The translations under genes were made by a program, and so were the position numbers. Shown here piece after piece: positions 6,086 to 9,080 of a stretch of DNA of 9,080 nucleotides (position 1 is the first letter of the stretch; the number at the start of each line of letters is the position of its first letter). Source of the DNA: an uncultured Armatimonadota bacterium (GTDB taxonomy: Bacteria > Armatimonadota > Fimbriimonadia > Fimbriimonadales > Fimbriimonadaceae). The stretch lies in NCBI GenBank assembly GCA_946478935.1, contig CAMLEL010000068.1:1-9080 (forward strand), read 5' to 3'. The notes beneath the pieces were generated by a model, which saw nothing but the letters and a program-made list of their open reading frames with translations, was not told the DNA's origin and ran no database searches.

Positions 6086-7033
6086 ATCGAAGTTATCGGC
6101 GTGCCTTTCGACCTGTGCGGAAAGCGATTGGGGAGTCGGCTTGGACCGGCGGCGCTGAGATTGGCCGGCCTCTCCGGCGTGATTGGTGGCCTTGGCCAAG
6201 ATGCTCGGGACAGTGGGGACTTTCAATCCGACCTTGAAGAGAGGGGACAGCCCGGGCTCCGAAATTTCGATGCCTATTTGCAGTGCGTGACTTGGCTGAA
6301 AAAGTCCGTCGATGCGGCCATTCGCCGAAACGACACGCCGATCGTCTTGGGCGGCGACCACAGTATTGCCGCAGGCAGCGTTTCAGCCGCGCTCGAAGTG
6401 TTTGACGGTGACCTTGCGCTCCTGTGGATCGATGCCCATGCAGACTGCAATACACCCGCGACCAGCCCGAGCGGCAACCTTCATGGAATGCCGATTGCGG
6501 CCCTGCAGGGTTATGCGAGTGGCGTCGATGGCAAGGCGGATGCTCAGTGGCGAAAGCTTGTCGATGAAGTGGTTCCAACTTCTCGTTTGCTACCTGACCG
6601 GTGTGCTTGGTATGGCTTGCGCGACGTCGATCCCGCCGAGCGTGATCTGATTCGGCGCACACCCGGCGACCTGGCGATTACAATGCAGGATGTGGATCGC
6701 TTTGGGGTCGTGGAAACGATGAGGCGGTTCGACGGCTGGATTCGCAACAGCGGGGCAAAGCAGCTTTGGATCTCGTTCGACGTGGACTCTCTCGATCCGA
6801 TCTTGGCGCCGGGAACCGGCACCGCCGTGCGAGGTGGACTCACCTACCGCGAGGCCCATTTGATTGCGGAACTGCTGCGAGAATTCTTGGACACGCCCGA
6901 TTGCCCCTACAGGTTGGCAGGTCTGGATATCGTGGAAACGAATCCACTGTTTGACTCCAATAACGAGACAGCCAAGATGGCGGTGGAGTGGGTGGGTTCG
7001 CTGTTCGGAAAATCGATCCTGGGGGTGCGATGA
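6083..7033 (+). CDS. rocF: arginase (ureohydrolase family)
   Basis: A 316-residue manganese enzyme of the arginase/agmatinase fold that, as an arginase, would split arginine into ornithine and urea. From the GTG at 6083 it begins with IEVIGVPFDLCGKRLGSRLGP, the usual first strand and loop. The metal-binding motifs are complete: LGGDHS (His93), WIDAHADCN (Asp117, His119, Asp121) and SFDVDSLDP (Asp233, Asp235). The loop SGNLHGMP (130-137) and the GTGTAVRGGLTYRE segment (244-257) favour arginase over agmatinase or formimidoylglutamase. A same-frame ATG at 6038 would add 15 residues with no family match and would run across the divergent pdxT start, so GTG is preferred. kdsD follows with an ATGA overlap. 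No ornithine or urea genes are nearby. The exact substrate is inferred. Confidence 0.9.
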   Translation: MIEVIGVPFDLCGKRLGSRLGPAALRLAGLSGVIGGLGQDARDSGDFQSDLEERGQPGLRNFDAYLQCVTWLKKSVDAAIRRNDTPIVLGGDHSIAAGSVSAALEVFDGDLALLWIDAHADCNTPATSPSGNLHGMPIAALQGYASGVDGKADAQWRKLVDEVVPTSRLLPDRCAWYGLRDVDPAERDLIRRTPGDLAITMQDVDRFGVVETMRRFDGWIRNSGAKQLWISFDVDSLDPILAPGTGTAVRGGLTYREAHLIAELLREFLDTPDCPYRLAGLDIVETNPLFDSNNETAKMAVEWVGSLFGKSILGVR

Positions 7034-7992
7034 GTCTTGGGGTTGGCAGGGGCGTGCTTCTTCAGGAAGCGGATGCGATCCGAGCGATGGCAGATCGGCT
7101 TGGAACGGAGTTCGACCAAGCAGTTGAAATCGTGTTGGCATGCCCCGGCAGGGTGATTACCTGTGGTGTCGGAAAGTCCGGGCACATCGCACGCAAAACG
7201 GCCGGGACGCTTAGCAGCACGGGTACTCCTTCGCTCTTCCTGCATGCTGCCGAAGCGGTTCATGGCGACTTGGGGATGGTCACGGCCGGAGACGTTGTCG
7301 TGCTGTACAGCCACAGTGGCGAGACTGACGAGATCGGGCGTCTGTTTCCCTCGATCCGGGCCCAAGGAGCCAAGTCGATTTTGATCACGGGTCGTCCGGC
7401 TTCGACTGCCGGACGTCAGGCTGATTTGTGCCTGAACACCTTTGTGGAGGAGGAGGCGTGTCCGAACAATCTCGCCCCGACCACCTCCACGACAGCGATG
7501 CTGGCGCTGTCGGACGCGCTTGCGGTAGCGGTCATGGCACGGCGTGGTTTTGGGAAGGAAGATTTTGCCCGGTTCCATCCCAGCGGAACCCTCGGAAAGC
7601 GGCTGCTGCTCACCGTTCGGGATGTGATGCGAGCCTATCCCGACATCGCTCATGTCGCACCTTCGGATTCTGCTACAGAAGTGATTCGGGCGATGACTCA
7701 AACGGCGGTTGGAGCCGCCTGTGTTGTGGATTCCGCTACCAGCCTGATCGGGCTGATCAGTGAAAGCGATTTGCGCAAACACCTTCTCTCCCACGAAAAC
7801 CCACTGTCGTCACCCGCTTCGGAACTCATGAATCCCGATCCCACGACAGTTGAGCCAGATCTTCTGGCGATTGACGCTTTCGAGGTATTCCAGAACTTCC
7901 CGGTCAAGATCGGCGAGATTCCGGTAGTGGAGGAAGGGAAGGTGGTCGGGTTGCTGGTATTGAAGGACTTGCTGCGAAGTGGGATTCTGTAG
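7030..7992 (+). CDS. kdsD: arabinose-5-phosphate isomerase (SIS plus two CBS domains)
   Basis: A 320-residue KdsD/KpsF-type enzyme that isomerises ribulose-5-phosphate to arabinose-5-phosphate, the first step towards the lipopolysaccharide sugar KDO. The SIS sugar-isomerase domain (about 28-185) shows ITCGVGKSGHIARK (43-56), STGTPSLFLHAAEAVHGDLG (63-82), SHSGETDE, EEACPNNLAPTTSTTA and the catalytic-histidine region FARFHPSGTLGKRLL (His183). Two CBS domains follow (about 197-253 and 263-317), as in E. coli KdsD (328 residues). The ATG at 7030 overlaps the arginase stop by ATGA, with GGGGG just upstream. An earlier in-frame start at 6988 lies inside arginase and adds nothing family-like. Its presence implies a KDO-containing envelope polysaccharide. 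No clear terminator follows the TAG stop. Confidence 0.92.
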   Translation: MSLGVGRGVLLQEADAIRAMADRLGTEFDQAVEIVLACPGRVITCGVGKSGHIARKTAGTLSSTGTPSLFLHAAEAVHGDLGMVTAGDVVVLYSHSGETDEIGRLFPSIRAQGAKSILITGRPASTAGRQADLCLNTFVEEEACPNNLAPTTSTTAMLALSDALAVAVMARRGFGKEDFARFHPSGTLGKRLLLTVRDVMRAYPDIAHVAPSDSATEVIRAMTQTAVGAACVVDSATSLIGLISESDLRKHLLSHENPLSSPASELMNPDPTTVEPDLLAIDAFEVFQNFPVKIGEIPVVEEGKVVGLLVLKDLLRSGIL

Positions 7993-8088
7993 CCGATGAA
8001 GCAGCCCAAAATCCGCGACTGTGCCAATTTATAGTAAATATTACCTTTCAAGTCCTGAAATCTTTGGTACATTAGACTTGGCGCGATT
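7993..8088 (+). promoter_or_regulatory. AT-rich intergenic stretch with promoter-like hexamers
   Basis: This gap after kdsD contains TATAGT at 8030-8035 (one mismatch to the -10 consensus), TACATT at 8068-8073 and TAGACT at 8073-8078. TAGACT belongs to the same TANACT class as the pdxT and arginase elements and ends 10 bases before the ATG at 8089. No convincing -35 and no terminator hairpin for kdsD are visible. It probably carries the promoter of whatever starts at 8089. Confidence 0.4.
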
Positions 8089-8322
8089 ATGAAAGCGATC
8101 AAGTACGCACTCGGAAGCTCGATCCTCAGTCGCATCTCCCTGTGCTTTGCGTAGGCTCCTCCCAAGGGGGGAACTGGGAGTTTCTCTCAGTGGTGCGGGA
8201 AAGAAGCAACACTTATTACAACTTGCAAAACCAATGGAAACCGAATGCCTGGAGTTGTTAATGCAAGTGGCCCTTTATGGCTTCGAGTTATCCCACGGAG
8301 TCCAGAAGTAGATCACCAATGA
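8089..8322 (+). pseudogene. possible 5' part of a broken secreted-protein gene (two in-frame stops)
   Basis: From the ATG at 8089 a 21-residue peptide (MKAIKYALGSSILS, then RISLCFA) ends at TAG 8152-8154. It resembles an export signal ending CFA, though Arg15 breaks the hydrophobic core. The same frame then stays open for 55 codons (APPKGGTGSFSQWCGKEATL, later GVVNASGPLWLRVIPRSPE) until TGA 8320-8322, after which it runs open to the window end. CAG to TAG would restore a typical CFA-QAPP cleavage site, and CGA to TGA would explain the second stop, but both are conjecture. Only 18 of the 55 codons after the TAG end in G or C, so this part may instead be untranslated leader. Alternatives are a leader peptide, or chance openness. 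Confidence 0.35.
8155..8188 (+). terminator. hairpin with a short T-rich tail, possible attenuator
   Basis: CTCCCA (8159-8164) pairs with TGGGAG (8175-8180), with a 10-base loop holding a run of six G, and TTTCTCTC follows. A competing fold pairs TCCC with the loop G-run. The structure starts right after the TAG at 8152-8154, so a leader peptide with attenuation is conceivable. The stem is short, so the evidence is weak. Confidence 0.3.
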
Positions 8323-9080
8323 TCTATCCATGAGGAAGCAATTATTACAACAGCCATATGTTTCGCCATATTATCGCAGTCAAATGAGGTCAGCCTTGTA
8401 CCGCGAACAGGCGTTTTAGCCATATCGGCGCCAGATGCACGTCTGCACGCCGAGCTTCGAGATTCGGTCCGGGTGGTCAGTGAGAAGAAGGTCTTGGTTA
8501 GCCGCTTCAACCAAGTATGTCTCTCTTTTTCGGACAAATGGATTGCAAAGACACTGAACCCCAAGGTCTTGAAAACTGCTTCAGCAGATCCATGGATCGG
8601 TCGATATGGCACAAACGATCGAAAGCTTTTCACTCGCTCTTTCAAAAGCCCTGCAGGTGAAGTCACTTGGATCGACGACGGTACCCTCGCGATTGTCCAT
8701 GTTAGGTTGAAAAGCCACCATCAATTGATAAATGAAAATGAGGCGAAGACCTTTGCTCGATCGACTTTGAGGAAGTTTCTGAACATTCCGATCACCGTCA
8801 ACAAAGAAGAAGAGTGGTGGGTTCACCGACATGACGTACGGAACCAGCAATTCTACTCGGGCACGGTTTTTCAACTCACAGAATATGAAAGAGTCGATAT
8901 GACAAACGGCAAAGTTGCGAAGAAGCCACTCAGACAACCTTTATGGTACGGCTTTATGAGCTTTGTAACGGATGGTCAGGACCTTGCCGTTCGCATCAAC
9001 TTCAATGAAGAACCACTTGAGGTAATTCAGCGTGTTGCTGATCAGCGAATCCGTTTTCGAGCGCAGAACTTGAATGTAAG
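8323..9080 (+). CDS. unrecognised protein, start unclear, 3' end beyond the window
   Basis: A plus-strand frame of 252 codons without a stop runs from just after the TGA at 8320-8322 to the window edge. It is the longest open frame in this region and reads like a real protein: EVSLVPRTGVLAISAPD, SVRVVSEKKVLVSRFNQV, ADPWIGRYGTNDRKLFTRSF, WIDDGTLAIVHVRLKSHHQL, EEEWWVHRHDV, LWYGFMSFVTDGQDLAVRIN. It alternates beta-like strands with charged turns. I recognise no family. No ATG lies in frame near the beginning. Possible starts are GTG 8473 or TTG 8494, or the start is really the ATG at 8089 upstream of two stops. An ATG at 8330 (MRKQLLQQ) is one frame off; a one-base shift there would give a signal-peptide-like N-terminus running into AIITTAICFAIL. 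It may be the body of a pseudogene, a frameshifted gene, or an intact gene with a rare start. Confidence 0.55.

Noticed and set aside
5488..6237. 249-codon plus-strand open frame opposite pdxT
   Set aside because: pdxT on the minus strand has the complete Cys-His-Glu triad and family motifs; the plus-strand frame matches nothing and would overlap the arginase start in another frame.
6907..7794. 295-codon minus-strand open frame opposite kdsD
   Set aside because: kdsD is unmistakable on the plus strand; the antisense translation shows no domain-like pattern.
8031..8043. GTAA-ATA-TTAC inverted repeat as an operator
   Set aside because: Four-base arms in an AT-rich stretch are expected by chance; there is no second copy.
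8320..8322. TGA as a selenocysteine codon
   Set aside because: The context (HQ-stop-SIHEE) lacks a redox-type motif and no clear SECIS-like hairpin follows; a nonsense change or true stop is simpler.
8313..8937. Two overlapping minus-strand open frames (8313-8666 and 8581-8937)
   Set aside because: Both are about half as long as the uninterrupted plus-strand frame across the same bases, overlap each other in different frames, and read less like protein. A search could still overturn this.
1..9080. CRISPR array, tRNA, rRNA, insertion sequence or prophage remnants
   Set aside because: No spaced identical repeats, no cloverleaf-like or rRNA-like sequence, and no transposase, integrase or phage gene was seen on either strand.

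Overview
The window looks like chromosomal DNA of a moderately GC-rich, free-living bacterium with an outer membrane. It carries an arabinose-5-phosphate isomerase (KDO supply), a PASTA-domain kinase-like protein and a secreted copper-amine-oxidase-N-type (stalk domain) protein. TTG and GTG starts and apparently leaderless genes are used. This mix recalls Armatimonadota (Fimbriimonadia-like), but that placement is an inference from gene content, not a measured affiliation.

Layout. Bases 2-4303 hold a tightly packed plus-strand operon: the 3' end of aroB, a two-helix membrane protein, a PASTA protein whose kinase domain has lost key catalytic residues, rpe, a second two-helix membrane protein, and ribD. 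Every junction overlaps (7, 4, 4, 19 and about 38 bases), which suggests translational coupling. After a 38-base gap comes a secreted protein with a charged DRYRDD-type repeat and a stalk domain (TTG start, 4342-5397). A GC-rich hairpin (5430-5459) separates it from the convergent pdxT (minus strand, 5440-6039). pdxT is divergent from an arginase gene (6083-7033). The two start codons are 43 bases apart, and each is preceded at exactly 7 bases by a TANACT hexamer, which suggests two leaderless promoters facing away from each other. kdsD follows arginase with an ATGA overlap (7030-7992).

The last kilobase differs. After kdsD there is an AT-rich promoter-like stretch. A single plus-strand frame then runs from an ATG at 8089 to the window end, interrupted by TAG (8152-8154) and TGA (8320-8322). 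The part after the TGA (8323-9080) is open for 252 codons and leaves the window unfinished. It is unrecognised and may be the body of a broken gene.

Function. Most genes are housekeeping: shikimate, pentose phosphate, riboflavin, vitamin B6, arginine breakdown and KDO. Several of these enzymes use or compete for ribulose-5-phosphate or related pentose phosphates. I see no defence system, CRISPR array, tRNA, rRNA or insertion sequence. The items most worth follow-up are the predicted PASTA pseudokinase, the paired leaderless divergent promoters, and the interrupted reading frame at the right end.
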